In this document: positions 9,738 to 18,916 of the stretch, one piece after another | Layout of the letters: the number at the start of each line of letters is the position of its first letter | Numbering within the stretch: the first letter of the stretch is position 1 | Assembly (NCBI RefSeq): GCF_900113025.1 | Contig: NZ_FONT01000006.1 | Location: 1-64,000 of the forward strand | DNA from: Alteribacillus iranensis | Lineage (GTDB): Bacteria > Bacillota > Bacilli > Bacillales > Marinococcaceae | Reading direction: 5' to 3' | DNA length: 64,000 nt | Notes under the pieces: generated by a model | Databases searched by the model: none | What the model saw: only the letters and a program-made list of their open reading frames with translations | What the model was told of the DNA's origin: nothing | Translations under genes and position numbers: made by a program

Positions 9738-11099
9738 ATGAATGGTGTGACAATCAATATGTGGAATCGGTATTTGCCGCGTGAGAGGACAAATGATCTG
9801 TTACTAATGGCAACTGTCCTATTAGTAATTTGGACTTCATTTGAATTGCTATTTACAAGAATTTGGGACAATTGGCTTCCGATTGTGCCCTCATTACTCG
9901 GATATGCAGCAGAAGGACTGCTGCTTCTTATGGTATGTATTGTTATTTTTCATCCCGAGATTGGAAGGAAGCATCTGATTGAACGCTTGAAGAACCCATT
10001 AAACAAAAGCTTGCTTGTTTTTATGGTGTTTATTTTATTTAGTATGTTTGTTAATAATGTACCTTTTGCTCAAGGGGTTTTTGGGGTTCGAGCTATTTTT
10101 CAGTTTCTTATTTTATTTTTTATTTTGCTGACCCTCGATATTCCGGCAAAGTGGGTGAAAAATTTATTTCATCTTATTTTGGGTCTCGGGATCATGCAGG
10201 CCGTCATTGGTATTTTTCAAATTATATTAAAAATACCGCTCCCTCTTCGAAATACGGAGCAGCGTAGAAGTATTTCTATAGGCGAGGAAATACGGGCATT
10301 TGGCTTGATGGACTCTAGTAATACGCTAGGTGGATATTTGGTAGGTATTCTGCTTTTGCTTGCTATTTATGTTTTCGTGTTTCGTCAGGAGTTGAATCGT
10401 AAACAACTTCTTATCTACGGCGGTATCGGCTTGATCCTATTAGTGGGCTTAGGTCTTACGTTTTCCCGTCAAGCCTTTTTGGCCCTAATTGGATGCTTTG
10501 GATTAATCGGGCTTATCTTTCGCAAAAACAAGGCGTTTCGTATCATGCTATACACGGCAATTGGTTTATTTGTCGTTTTCGTGGCGGGTTACGCATTAGC
10601 GCTTATCTTTTTTGAAGGGTTTGCCCAGCGGAATTTATATACCTTGGATTTGTCTAAAAATTATCGTTACTTAATCGTGTTGAGCGGGTTGCTCGTATTT
10701 ACCTTCAGTCCTGTCTTTGGAGTGGGCCCTGGTATGTTTGGAAGCAATGCTGCATTTGTGTTTCAATCGAAATTTCATCAGTTCATGCATGAGGATCTTC
10801 CGTCAACCATGACGACCGTTGATAATAATGCTCTTTATGTTCTAGTCGAATACGGGGTTGTCGGTGTTGTTCTCCTTGCTCTAATAGCTGTGGCAGTTTT
10901 GAAAGTAGTGGGAAAAATGACAGTTTCTTCTGTGGCTGAACATAGATGGGTAGGTTTGTTTATTATTGCTTTTTCAGTAGCGTGGGTATTGATGGGTCTT
11001 CTCTCAACTGCATGGGAGAATCACCAGATTGCACTGTTTTTCTGGTTGTTCCTCGGTATTGCGATGAATTGGTATAAACGTAAAGAGACGGAGGAGTAA
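9738..11099 (+). CDS. O-antigen ligase/polymerase-like membrane protein
   Basis: A 453-residue polytopic membrane protein with about 11-12 hydrophobic segments. The long loop near residues 300-370 (GVGPGMFGS, then HEDLPSTMTTVDNNALYVLVEYG) is typical of the Wzy/WaaL family, where it forms the catalytic outer loop. It probably polymerises or transfers lipid-linked SCWP repeat units. The start codon directly follows the csaB stop, so the genes are coupled; an internal ATG at 9768 is a possible alternative start. Family membership is clear, but polymerase versus ligase activity cannot be told from sequence. Confidence 0.8.
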   Translation: MNGVTINMWNRYLPRERTNDLLLMATVLLVIWTSFELLFTRIWDNWLPIVPSLLGYAAEGLLLLMVCIVIFHPEIGRKHLIERLKNPLNKSLLVFMVFILFSMFVNNVPFAQGVFGVRAIFQFLILFFILLTLDIPAKWVKNLFHLILGLGIMQAVIGIFQIILKIPLPLRNTEQRRSISIGEEIRAFGLMDSSNTLGGYLVGILLLLAIYVFVFRQELNRKQLLIYGGIGLILLVGLGLTFSRQAFLALIGCFGLIGLIFRKNKAFRIMLYTAIGLFVVFVAGYALALIFFEGFAQRNLYTLDLSKNYRYLIVLSGLLVFTFSPVFGVGPGMFGSNAAFVFQSKFHQFMHEDLPSTMTTVDNNALYVLVEYGVVGVVLLALIAVAVLKVVGKMTVSSVAEHRWVGLFIIAFSVAWVLMGLLSTAWENHQIALFFWLFLGIAMNWYKRKETEE

Positions 11100-11101
11100 A
11101 C

Positions 11102-12214
11102 ATGCGCATACTTGTAATCAGCAACATGTTTCCGACGAAAGAAACGCCCGCATTTGGGATTTTTGTGAAAAACCAAGTGACTTCCTTAATAGAACATGGA
11201 TATACAGTTCATGTAGCGGCAATCCAAGATCCAGAGATGGGAAAGTTCCATGTGCTGAAAAAATATAGCAGCTGGTTACTTGGAAGCATGAGGCGCCTTC
11301 TGACAGCAGGAAAATCATATGATGTGGTACATGCTCATTACGCTTTTCCATCTGGAATGATTGCACGTTGGTTTAAAAAATGGGCAAATGTTCCTTATGT
11401 GGTCACCTGTCATGGTGGCGACTTAAATAAAATGGCAAAAAAAGGTCCGTTCTTTCGTAAACAGACGGAAAAAATCTTGAAAGACGCAGACCATGTCATT
11501 ACAGTAGGACACGATTTAGAAAGACAAGTTACCGAAGAGTATGGCCTCTCAAAGACGAAAGTGTCAGTGTTGAGTATGGGAGTGAACAGGAATGTCTTTT
11601 TTTCACAAGAAAAGACTGCCATTCGCAACAAATTAGATGTGAATGAAAACCTGACGAACCTCCTGTTTGTCGGTAACATTATTAAAGAAAAAGGAATGGA
11701 AGACTTAATTCAAGCCCTATCTATCATAAAAAAGCAAGATCCTACTATTCATCTCCATGTAGTAGGGCAGGCCAAACAAGAGAGTTATTTGCAGTTTCTC
11801 CATGAGAGGATAAAGGAATTACAAATAGAGGAAACGGTCACTTTTCACGGCCCGAAGACACAAAAAGAAGTAGCTGAGTGGATGAATGCCGCTGACATTT
11901 TTGTGTTACCTTCTCACATAGAAGGCTTCGGTCTCGTAGCTGTGGAAGCGATGGCTTGCGGGACGCCGGTTGTTGGCACAGACACAGGAGGACTCTCCTA
12001 TTTATTAAAAGGAGACACAGGTTCTTTAGCGGTGCCCAAATCTCCTTCTTCCATCGCGGAAGCCATCAACCGTGTAACGGAAGATGACAATTATCGTCAG
12101 CACCTTATTAGTAATGGTAAACAAAAAGCAGCACAAAATGATTCGTCTACAATAACTGACCGTGTGATTACTATCTATGAAGAGGCTATGGAGAAGACAG
12201 GTGAGAGCAAATGA
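11102..12214 (+). CDS. Family 4 glycosyltransferase
   Basis: A 370-residue GT-B glycosyltransferase. The N-terminal domain begins ILVISNMFPTKETPAFGIF. The donor-binding C-terminal domain has LLFVGNIIKEKGMEDLI and the GT4 signature PSHIEGFGLVAVEAMACGTPVVGTD with the E-x7-E arrangement. It acts on the cytoplasmic face, adding a sugar to a lipid-linked precursor of the wall polysaccharide. The donor and acceptor cannot be deduced. It lies 2 bases after the polymerase gene and overlaps the next gene by an ATGA. Confidence 0.88.
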   Translation: MRILVISNMFPTKETPAFGIFVKNQVTSLIEHGYTVHVAAIQDPEMGKFHVLKKYSSWLLGSMRRLLTAGKSYDVVHAHYAFPSGMIARWFKKWANVPYVVTCHGGDLNKMAKKGPFFRKQTEKILKDADHVITVGHDLERQVTEEYGLSKTKVSVLSMGVNRNVFFSQEKTAIRNKLDVNENLTNLLFVGNIIKEKGMEDLIQALSIIKKQDPTIHLHVVGQAKQESYLQFLHERIKELQIEETVTFHGPKTQKEVAEWMNAADIFVLPSHIEGFGLVAVEAMACGTPVVGTDTGGLSYLLKGDTGSLAVPKSPSSIAEAINRVTEDDNYRQHLISNGKQKAAQNDSSTITDRVITIYEEAMEKTGESK

Positions 12215-12687
12215 AGCAAAAACGAAAAAAAGTAATGTTTATTTCTTCCGTTGGCGGCCATTTAACGCAGCTTATGCAGTTGAAGCCGCTATTCGAGAAA
12301 TACAATTATTTTTTAGTAACGGAAAAAACAGAAGTTACGAAATCAATGAAAAAAGATCACCCTATGGCGTTTCTAGTATATGGAGCCCGTAACTATCCGA
12401 TTAGTTATTTATTTAAGTTCTCTTTCAACTGTTTAAAATCTCTCGGCTTATTTATTAGGAAGAGGCCGGACGTGGTTGTGACAACGGGAGTGCATACAGC
12501 TGTGCCGATGTGTTACATAGCTAAGCTGTTTGGGAAAAAAGTTATTTTCATTGAGAGCTTTGCGAAAACTTCTTCTCCAACATTGTCTGGACGTTTAGTG
12601 TACCCTATTGCAGACTTGTTTATTGTGCAATGGGAGACGATGCTTGAACATTATCCAAAAGCAGTATACGGGGGGTCCATCTATTGA
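12211..12687 (+). CDS. Alg14/PssD-like glycosyltransferase membrane subunit
   Basis: A 158-residue protein matching the Alg14/PssD/Cps14F family. It has MFISSVGGHLTQL near the N-terminus, then PDVVVTTGVHTAVPMCYIAKLFG and VIFIESFAK. In this family the small subunit binds the membrane and acceptor and recruits the catalytic Alg13/PssE-type partner, here encoded immediately downstream with overlapping stop and start codons. Together they form a split GT-B enzyme (GT28-like) that adds the second sugar to an undecaprenyl-linked intermediate. Spacing and length are normal for the family. Confidence 0.87.
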   Translation: MKQKRKKVMFISSVGGHLTQLMQLKPLFEKYNYFLVTEKTEVTKSMKKDHPMAFLVYGARNYPISYLFKFSFNCLKSLGLFIRKRPDVVVTTGVHTAVPMCYIAKLFGKKVIFIESFAKTSSPTLSGRLVYPIADLFIVQWETMLEHYPKAVYGGSIY

Positions 12688-13163
12688 TATTTGTGGTGCT
12701 AGGAACTCATGAACTCCCATTTAAGAGACTTCTTACAAAAATGGAGCAACTTCGTCAGAGTGAAACTATTACAGAGGAAGTCGTGGTACAAGCAGGTCAT
12801 ACCGAATTTGCTTCCGAGCACATGAAGATGATTCCATTCATGAGTTTTGAGAAAATGAATGAATTATACGATCGGGCAAGAGTCATTGTTGCACACGGAG
12901 GCACCGGTTCTATTATTACTGGCGTGAAAAAGAACAAACCAGTCATAGCTGTACCGAGACTAGCGGAATTTGGGGAACACAATGACAATCACCAACTGGA
13001 GATTGTAGAGCAGTTTCGGGAAACCGGTCATATTATCGGAATTGATAGCCCGGAAAAGTTAGACCAGGCCCTTCAACAAGCGGAGACGTTTCGTCCCGTA
13101 CCATTTCAAAGTGGAAGAGATCAAATTATGCAATTGATCGAAGACTTTATTGACCATTCTTAA
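12684..13163 (+). CDS. Alg13/PssE-like glycosyltransferase catalytic subunit
   Basis: A 159-residue partner of the preceding gene. It starts at a TTG that overlaps the previous stop (TTGA), with GGGGGG 8-14 bases upstream. The sequence VVLGTHELPFKRLL at the start and VIVAHGGTGSIITGVKKNKPVIAVPR are the donor nucleotide-sugar binding motifs of the Alg13/PssE/Cps14G family (C-terminal half of a GT28 enzyme). It should form the active glycosyltransferase only in complex with the Alg14-like subunit. Confidence 0.88.
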   Translation: MIFVVLGTHELPFKRLLTKMEQLRQSETITEEVVVQAGHTEFASEHMKMIPFMSFEKMNELYDRARVIVAHGGTGSIITGVKKNKPVIAVPRLAEFGEHNDNHQLEIVEQFRETGHIIGIDSPEKLDQALQQAETFRPVPFQSGRDQIMQLIEDFIDHS

Positions 13164-13204
13164 CAGTTGGCAGGGTACAAACCCTGAAAGGAAAGTGTAA
13201 ATGT

Positions 13205-14743
13205 ATGAAAGGCAAGTCACTGCTTCAAATTATTGGCGCTGTAGCGGTTATTAACCTGCTGTCACGATTGATTGGTTTTTTTCGAGAGGTGGTCATCGGT
13301 TACCAATTTGGGACAGGCTTTGAAGCAGACAGTGTGGTTACTGCTTACACACTCCCAAACTTTTTTTACGTCGTAGCAGGAGGGGCGATTACAACAGCGT
13401 TTATTTCCATTTATACGAAAATGGAAGACCCGCTCATGAGAAGAGAGTACCTAGAAAGAATATTTGGTTGGCTGTCCCTCGTCCTTATCGTGTTTAGTGT
13501 GTTTTTAATATTGTTCTCCAAACAAGTGGTTGCTCTTTTATTTCCAGGGCTGGAAGAAGAAGAGTTTCTGCTTACTGCAGACTTATTTCAAATCATGGCA
13601 CCGGCAACTTTTTTCCTTATTATCTCTATGTGGTTCACGGGCCTATTAAATGTAAATAATCGCTTTAAATGGACAGCGGTTTCCACGTTGATTTTGAATG
13701 CTTCTTTTCTAAGTATTGCGGTATTGTTTTATCCATTGTTAGGAGCTTATGCACATGCCTGGGGAGCCATAGTTAGTGCTGTTCTCATGTGTGTCTTTCT
13801 CATATATTTGATACGTCGTGGTGGATTTTTTCATTTTCGTCCGCGATTGAGCCGCAGTCCTGAAACATGGCGAACAATGAAGATGGCTATACCTATTTTA
13901 CTTGGCGGTGCAACTCTTCAGTTGTATTTTTTAATCCATCGCGTGTTTGCTTCATGGCTTGAAGATGGTTATATCGCTGCACTTAACTATACTTCTAAAA
14001 TCGTTCAGCTTCCGCAAAGCGTATTAATGATGGCGGTCACTACGGTTATATATCCTATCCTTTCAAAAAAAGTGGCAGCCGGCGATACGAATGAAATTAG
14101 TGGATTGTATAGCCGAGGTCTGCGGTTAATGGGGTTAACGATATTACCGACAGCTGTGTTTGTCATCATATATGCTGAGGAGATTATCCGCGTCATCTTT
14201 CAGTATGGGACGTTCGATGAGCAGTCGACTCAAATGGCGGCACCCCTTCTTCAAATTCTTGTGATCGGTATGTTCTTCCATGCTGCGAACTTATATGTCA
14301 CTCGTTTTTTTTATGCTTACGAGAAATCGATTTTTCCGGTCACAATGAGTTTGATCTCCGTTTTAGGTATTAATGTAGGGCTTAATGTACTTTTGGTCAA
14401 TCCATTCGGAGCAGCAGGCATAGCCTGGGGAACTTCAATAAGTTCAATATGTAATTTCATCCTTCTCTATGCAGGTATAAATTATGTGTTAAAATTGGAG
14501 CAGAATGGGAAGGCGGGCAAGAAGTTCCTGGACGTTGTGAAAATTCTTTTACTATTATTCTTGCTCGGTCTAACATTATATGGATGGAAGTGGTTAGCAA
14601 CAGATGTTGGTCCTTACATAACTTTGCTGATTGCAGGGGTTTTTGCAATTGTTGTGCTTCCTGTCTTAATGAAATTGCTTCAGTTTCGGGAAATCAATGA
14701 AGTAATAGAAAAAGTGAAAAAGAAGGTTGTGAAACAAAGATGA
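13205..14743 (+). CDS. MurJ/MviN-family lipid flippase
   Basis: A 512-residue membrane protein with about 14 hydrophobic segments and the MviN/MurJ pattern: an N-terminal LLSRLIGFFREVVIGYQFG, charged loops and many mid-membrane glycines. The MOP superfamily includes the lipid II flippase MurJ and the oligosaccharide flippases Wzx. Because it sits between SCWP glycosyltransferases and ugd, it most likely flips the lipid-linked wall-polysaccharide unit, although a role with lipid II cannot be excluded. Its stop overlaps the ugd start (ATGA). Confidence 0.83.
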   Translation: MKGKSLLQIIGAVAVINLLSRLIGFFREVVIGYQFGTGFEADSVVTAYTLPNFFYVVAGGAITTAFISIYTKMEDPLMRREYLERIFGWLSLVLIVFSVFLILFSKQVVALLFPGLEEEEFLLTADLFQIMAPATFFLIISMWFTGLLNVNNRFKWTAVSTLILNASFLSIAVLFYPLLGAYAHAWGAIVSAVLMCVFLIYLIRRGGFFHFRPRLSRSPETWRTMKMAIPILLGGATLQLYFLIHRVFASWLEDGYIAALNYTSKIVQLPQSVLMMAVTTVIYPILSKKVAAGDTNEISGLYSRGLRLMGLTILPTAVFVIIYAEEIIRVIFQYGTFDEQSTQMAAPLLQILVIGMFFHAANLYVTRFFYAYEKSIFPVTMSLISVLGINVGLNVLLVNPFGAAGIAWGTSISSICNFILLYAGINYVLKLEQNGKAGKKFLDVVKILLLLFLLGLTLYGWKWLATDVGPYITLLIAGVFAIVVLPVLMKLLQFREINEVIEKVKKKVVKQR

Positions 14744-16041
14744 AGTTAGCCGTTATAGGAACGGGCTATGTTGGCCTTGTCTCTGGTACGTGTTTTGCAG
14801 ATCTAGGTAATGAAGTGATATGTGTTGATAAGCTGGAGGATAAGGTAGAACGGCTTAATCGATATGACATTCCTATTTATGAACCAGGATTAGAAGAACT
14901 TGTTAGAAAGAATCACCAAAGGGATAGATTGTCGTTCACTACGGATATTCATTCAGCTGTTCACCATGCCGATATTGTACTGATCGCGGTGGGGACGCCA
15001 GAAACTGAATCAGGGGCTGCAGATATGTCTTTCGTCTATAAAGTAGCGGAGGAAATAGGCGAGTCAATAGAGGACGATAAATACAGAGTCATCGTTAATA
15101 AATCGACCGTACCTGTAGGCACAGCCGAAAAAGTAGAAGACTTGATAAAAAAACAGCAGCCGAATGCTAACATTAATGTTTGTTCGGTCCCTGAATTTTT
15201 GAGGGAAGGGTCAGCGGTAAAAGATACATTCCATCCCGATCGGATTATTATAGGCGCGTCTGATAAAAGAGCGGAAAGCATGTTATTAGAACTACATTCA
15301 CCTTTGACCGATCAAATTGTTGTTACGGATCCGCGAAGTTCTGAAATGATAAAATACGCATCTAATGCCTTTTTGGCCACGAAGATATCATTTATAAATG
15401 AAATAGCCAACATTTGCGATGCTTACGATGCCGATATCAAAGCGGTGGCGGAAGGAATGGGACTTGACAACCGAATTGGCCCTAAGTTTTTAAACGCCGG
15501 TATTGGATATGGCGGATCCTGTTTCCCCAAAGACGTAAAAGCATTAAAACATTTGGCAGAAGAGAGAAATTATCAGCCAGATATTTTACAGGCCGTCATG
15601 GATGTAAATGAGAAGCAAAGCCATCGGATGGTGGAACATCTAGACCGTATTTTTGATGGAGACATCAAAGGGATGACAGTCGCTATTCTTGGACTTGCTT
15701 TTAAGCCGAATACGGATGATATGAGAGAAGCACCATCTGTTAAAATTATCCATGAACTAACTGAAAAAGGTGCATCTGTTCGAGCTGTTGATCCGATAGC
15801 AGCGAACAATGCTCGCACACTGCTTCCTGAAGATGTACACATTGTAGAGGATGCACTTGAAGCAATCAAAGACGCAGATGCCGCATTTTTAGTAACAGAA
15901 TGGGATGAATTTAAGAAAATTACTGCGGACGACTTTAAGAGGCTTCTTAAGCAGCCGGTTGTAATTGATGGAAGAAATGTATTTGATCGAGATCTCTTTA
16001 AAGAAAATGGAATTATTTACCATGGAATTGGAAGGAAGTAA
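14740..16041 (+). CDS. ugd: UDP-glucose 6-dehydrogenase
   Basis: A 433-residue NAD-dependent dehydrogenase that oxidises UDP-glucose to UDP-glucuronate in two steps. It has the Rossmann motif AVIGTGYVGLVSG, the conserved EFLREGSA, the helix with K in EMIKYASNAFLATKISFINE, and the catalytic Cys in GYGGSCFPKDVKAL. The C-terminal domain (LGLAFKPNTDDMREAPS) is complete. It resembles TuaD/YwqF of B. subtilis. In this operon it implies that the wall polymer contains a uronic acid, which would give an acidic surface. That fits alkaliphilic or halophilic life, but this point is inference. Confidence 0.93.
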   Translation: MKLAVIGTGYVGLVSGTCFADLGNEVICVDKLEDKVERLNRYDIPIYEPGLEELVRKNHQRDRLSFTTDIHSAVHHADIVLIAVGTPETESGAADMSFVYKVAEEIGESIEDDKYRVIVNKSTVPVGTAEKVEDLIKKQQPNANINVCSVPEFLREGSAVKDTFHPDRIIIGASDKRAESMLLELHSPLTDQIVVTDPRSSEMIKYASNAFLATKISFINEIANICDAYDADIKAVAEGMGLDNRIGPKFLNAGIGYGGSCFPKDVKALKHLAEERNYQPDILQAVMDVNEKQSHRMVEHLDRIFDGDIKGMTVAILGLAFKPNTDDMREAPSVKIIHELTEKGASVRAVDPIAANNARTLLPEDVHIVEDALEAIKDADAAFLVTEWDEFKKITADDFKRLLKQPVVIDGRNVFDRDLFKENGIIYHGIGRK

Positions 16042-16074
16042 TATTCTAACCAAGTTGGAGAGAGGGGTAAATAG

Positions 16075-16836
16075 ATGAAAAGCAAGAATGCAGGCTTCCT
16101 ACTGAGCGTTATGTTATTCATTGTTATTGTTGCCGGTTGTTCACAAGCTTCTGCAGATCCATCAGAAGAAGCGGCAAGTGCCGAGTGGACAGAAGAGAAG
16201 CTGGGAGAAACAGAAGAAGATCTGGATGCCGTTAGTGAACGTGTAGATGATTTGGCTCAAGATATTCGAGTGCTGTCCGGTGTTCCTGAATTTAGTGAAG
16301 AACCAGTCTTTCCGGATGTGAATGATGATTATTTTGCTTTTGAAGAAATACAATTTTTGTCCGGACAGAGAATTATTAGTGGATTCCCAGATGGTCATTT
16401 CCGGCCCGGTGAGACGATAACCAGGTCACAAACTGCCAAGATGCTGAGGGCTGCTCTCGACCTGGATGCCCCCGAAGATTATCAAATTAAAGCCACTGAT
16501 GTTAGCGACAATCATCACGCTTACCGTTCATTAGCTGCTTTGGAGTACCATGGTATTATGACAGGGAATGACGGAAGGTTAATGCCTTCTGCAGGTCTTA
16601 AACGTTCACAAATGGCTGCGTTGTTAGTACGAGCCTATGAACTACCTGAAGCAGACAAGCAACATACTTTTACTGACATAGATGAAGATTATCCAAACTT
16701 TGAAGAGATCAACATTATTGCAGACCAAGGCATCACGACCGAAACAGGGAAAGCTTTCCGGCCAAATGAAACAACGACAAGAGCCCAGTTTTCACTCTTT
16801 ATGTCACGAGCTATACATGACTACTTTCGACCATAA
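16075..16836 (+). CDS. SLH-domain lipoprotein
   Basis: A 253-residue protein with a lipoprotein signal peptide (lipobox VIVAGCS, lipidated Cys near residue 22), a short acidic coiled-coil stretch (about 40-72, EEDLDAVSERVDDLAQDI), then three SLH domains (about 80-250, with FPDV...FRPGETITRSQTAKML, DVSDNHHAYRS...MPSAGLKRSQMA and FTDIDEDYPNFEE...FRPNETTTRAQFSLF). Lipid anchor and SLH domains would join the membrane to the pyruvylated wall polymer in one molecule. It is the last gene of the SCWP run, before a strong terminator. Its SLH domains lack the usual W in some copies, so binding may be weakened. Confidence 0.85.
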   Translation: MKSKNAGFLLSVMLFIVIVAGCSQASADPSEEAASAEWTEEKLGETEEDLDAVSERVDDLAQDIRVLSGVPEFSEEPVFPDVNDDYFAFEEIQFLSGQRIISGFPDGHFRPGETITRSQTAKMLRAALDLDAPEDYQIKATDVSDNHHAYRSLAALEYHGIMTGNDGRLMPSAGLKRSQMAALLVRAYELPEADKQHTFTDIDEDYPNFEEINIIADQGITTETGKAFRPNETTTRAQFSLFMSRAIHDYFRP

Positions 16837-16880
16837 AAAACCGGATGTGAAAGGCAGAGCAGCCTCTCACATCCGGTTTT
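16835..16880. terminator. Bidirectional terminator between convergent genes
   Basis: AAAACCGGATGTGA and TCACATCCGGTTTT form a 14-bp stem with A and T tracts on both sides. It serves the SLH lipoprotein gene (+) and the SpoIID-like gene (-). Confidence 0.9.
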
Positions 16881-16917
16881 CATTTGGTTTAACAGAAATT
16901 TTATTCGATCGTAACCG

Positions 16918-18297
16918 TTACCTATTTACTATCTCTATTCCAGTATAATAGTGTTTTAATATTTCTCGGAATGTTTTTCCTTCTTGAGCCATTTTGTAAG
17001 CTCCCCATTGACTCAAGCCCAGCCCGTGTCCCCATCCCTTACCGTTAAACTCATAAGTAGCTGGAGCTGTATTGGAATACTCAATGCCATCGGGGGTGCG
17101 AACAGCTAGGTTTTCATAAGCGATTGGTTGATCTGAACCATCTTTTTGACGCATATTCATGCCCATAACACTTTCAAATGATTGTTCTGATCCATCCGAC
17201 ATTTTCACTTTAACAGACCCAGGGTTGTTTTCCTTTATAGTAAACATTGTGCTTTTTAGGTTGGTTCCAAGCGCCCATCTAATCGAGTCTGGAGAAGAGC
17301 CTTCGGGAAGAACTTTTACTTTTTCTTCACCGGTTGATGTATGAATGGCAGTTGCTCTCATTTGTTGCACACGGCCAGCTTCACTTTTCTCTAGTATTTC
17401 TAAACTGGCCATTTCCCAGTCTTCTGAAGGGAAGATCGCTTCGTCAGCCGCATCTCTAGTAACCGTCGTAGTCCAGCTAGTATTAGGGTTGGCACTATGG
17501 TTATCGTAAGGGTCTTTCACTGCTCGAATATATGGAACTTTGCTCGACCAAGCATTTTCGCTGTTATCCGTGTAACCTCCGGAGCTAGCGTGGAAATAGG
17601 CGTTAATCAATGAGCCGTTATATGTAGCATATAATCCTCTTGTTTCAGTAATTGCTTCATTTGAGCGGCTATCTTCTCCAGAGCGGCCATGATAAACCTG
17701 ATGCTGCACGGTGTCGTATAGGAAACGATTCGAATCCATATTAACTTTTGCATAATTACGAGCGGCTACCGCTTGAGCTTTTAATGCTTCCTTCGGCCAA
17801 GATGCCGACATTTCCCGAGGAACTACGCCTTTTAAATAGTCTTCGATGTCTAGTACATTAAAAAGCTGAAGCCTCTCTTCCTTGTTTTCTTCTGCAGGCT
17901 TGATGACAAAAGAGCCGCGATAAGAGGTCTCTTGAAAGGAGCTTCCTGCCCTTAATACAGAAGTCAGGTTTACATAATTATTGGTAGAACGAGGAGACTC
18001 TTGCAGGACATAACCTGTCGTCGATTCTATCATGTTATCGTCAGTAATCTTTACCACGACTTTATCTTTTGCATATCTGAACTGAACACTGCTGTCTATG
18101 TTTATTTTCTTGCCGTCTTTCAGGTCAATAAGTTCATAAGAGCCTTGGATCGAAGCATTAAAAATGGAAGAAGGTACCAGTTTGACAGTAATCGGTTCTG
18201 TATATAAGTCTTCTGGCGCAGACGCTTCCGTATCCTTGGCTGCAGGCCACAGAATAACACAGAGGGCAAGAAGAAACATGGTCAGTTTTTTATACAT
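16918..18297 (-). CDS. Secreted SpoIID/LytB-domain protein
   Basis: A 459-residue protein with a signal peptide (cleavage near DTEASA). The SpoIID/LytB core is clear: VLDIEDYLKGVVPREMSASWPKEALKAQAVAARNYA, then YFHASSGGYTDNSENAW, and the C-terminal GKGWGHGLGLSQWGAYKMA. SpoIID is a lytic transglycosylase active on denuded glycan during engulfment, and LytB is a modifier of amidase activity. This copy is longer than SpoIID, has a unique N-terminal region of about 140 residues, and lies among vegetative wall genes. It is therefore probably a wall-remodelling protein rather than SpoIID itself. AAGGAA lies upstream of the ATG. Confidence 0.85.
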   Translation of the reverse strand: MYKKLTMFLLALCVILWPAAKDTEASAPEDLYTEPITVKLVPSSIFNASIQGSYELIDLKDGKKINIDSSVQFRYAKDKVVVKITDDNMIESTTGYVLQESPRSTNNYVNLTSVLRAGSSFQETSYRGSFVIKPAEENKEERLQLFNVLDIEDYLKGVVPREMSASWPKEALKAQAVAARNYAKVNMDSNRFLYDTVQHQVYHGRSGEDSRSNEAITETRGLYATYNGSLINAYFHASSGGYTDNSENAWSSKVPYIRAVKDPYDNHSANPNTSWTTTVTRDAADEAIFPSEDWEMASLEILEKSEAGRVQQMRATAIHTSTGEEKVKVLPEGSSPDSIRWALGTNLKSTMFTIKENNPGSVKVKMSDGSEQSFESVMGMNMRQKDGSDQPIAYENLAVRTPDGIEYSNTAPATYEFNGKGWGHGLGLSQWGAYKMAQEGKTFREILKHYYTGIEIVNR

Positions 18298-18331
18298 AGT
18301 TACACATCATTCCTTCTATGTAGAAAGTTTG

Positions 18332-18544
18332 CTATTGCTCGTTTTTGATTTGTTCTACTTCTGCTTCGAGAGTCTCTACGCGGTTTTCAAGAGACGTAAT
18401 ACGCTCGTCCAACGGCTCGATCTGTGAAATAACCCACTCAACACTTGCAAGAACAGGTTCAGATTGAGCAATTGCTGGTGTTTTTACTACTACCCCAAGT
18501 GCGAGTACGGCAGATGCCATCCCTGCTAAAAACCATTTTTTCAT
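18332..18544 (-). CDS. Small secreted coiled-coil protein
   Basis: A 70-residue protein. I place the start at 18,544 because a perfect AAAGGAGGT lies 9 bases upstream; a longer frame to 18,640 has no such site. It has a typical signal peptide (MKKW, hydrophobic core, cleavage near AIAQS). The mature part of about 45 residues ends in a heptad run (ERITSLENRVETLEAEVEQIKNEQ) predicted to form a coiled coil. No known family is recognised. It lies 35 bases upstream of the SpoIID-like gene on the same strand and so is probably co-transcribed with it. A role as an oligomerising wall or surface factor is only a guess. Confidence 0.7.
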   Translation of the reverse strand: MKKWFLAGMASAVLALGVVVKTPAIAQSEPVLASVEWVISQIEPLDERITSLENRVETLEAEVEQIKNEQ

Positions 18545-18763
18545 GACGTGTTTTACCTCCTTTTTACAAAAAAATCTAGTTTTTATCATGCTTATTGTGG
18601 AAATACAGGAAATAGGAGAGATTACTAGAAATTTATTCAAGTGTATTATATCACCCCTTTACTAGTAGTGAAAGATTACTAGAAATTTGGCTAAAGATTT
18701 TTTGAAAAGAATTATGAATAGATATGTAATTTTTTCGAAAAGAGTTCCCCTTTTCACAAATTA

Positions 18764-18772
18764 TGATATAAT
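18764..18772 (+). promoter_or_regulatory. Extended -10 promoter upstream of tagO
   Basis: TGATATAAT is an extended -10 element (TGnTATAAT). It lies about 145 bases before the tagO start with no clear -35, as is usual for extended -10 promoters. Confidence 0.5.
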
Positions 18773-18916
18773 TCGATGGGAGTATAATCATTCCAATGAT
18801 TCATAGATTTCTAGTGTTAATACACAGACGAATAATACAATTTTTAAAAAAAAGAAGTATGTTATCGCAAGTAATAAAATAAAAAAGTATGGGCAAGGTA
18901 ATAGAGGAGGGCCAAA

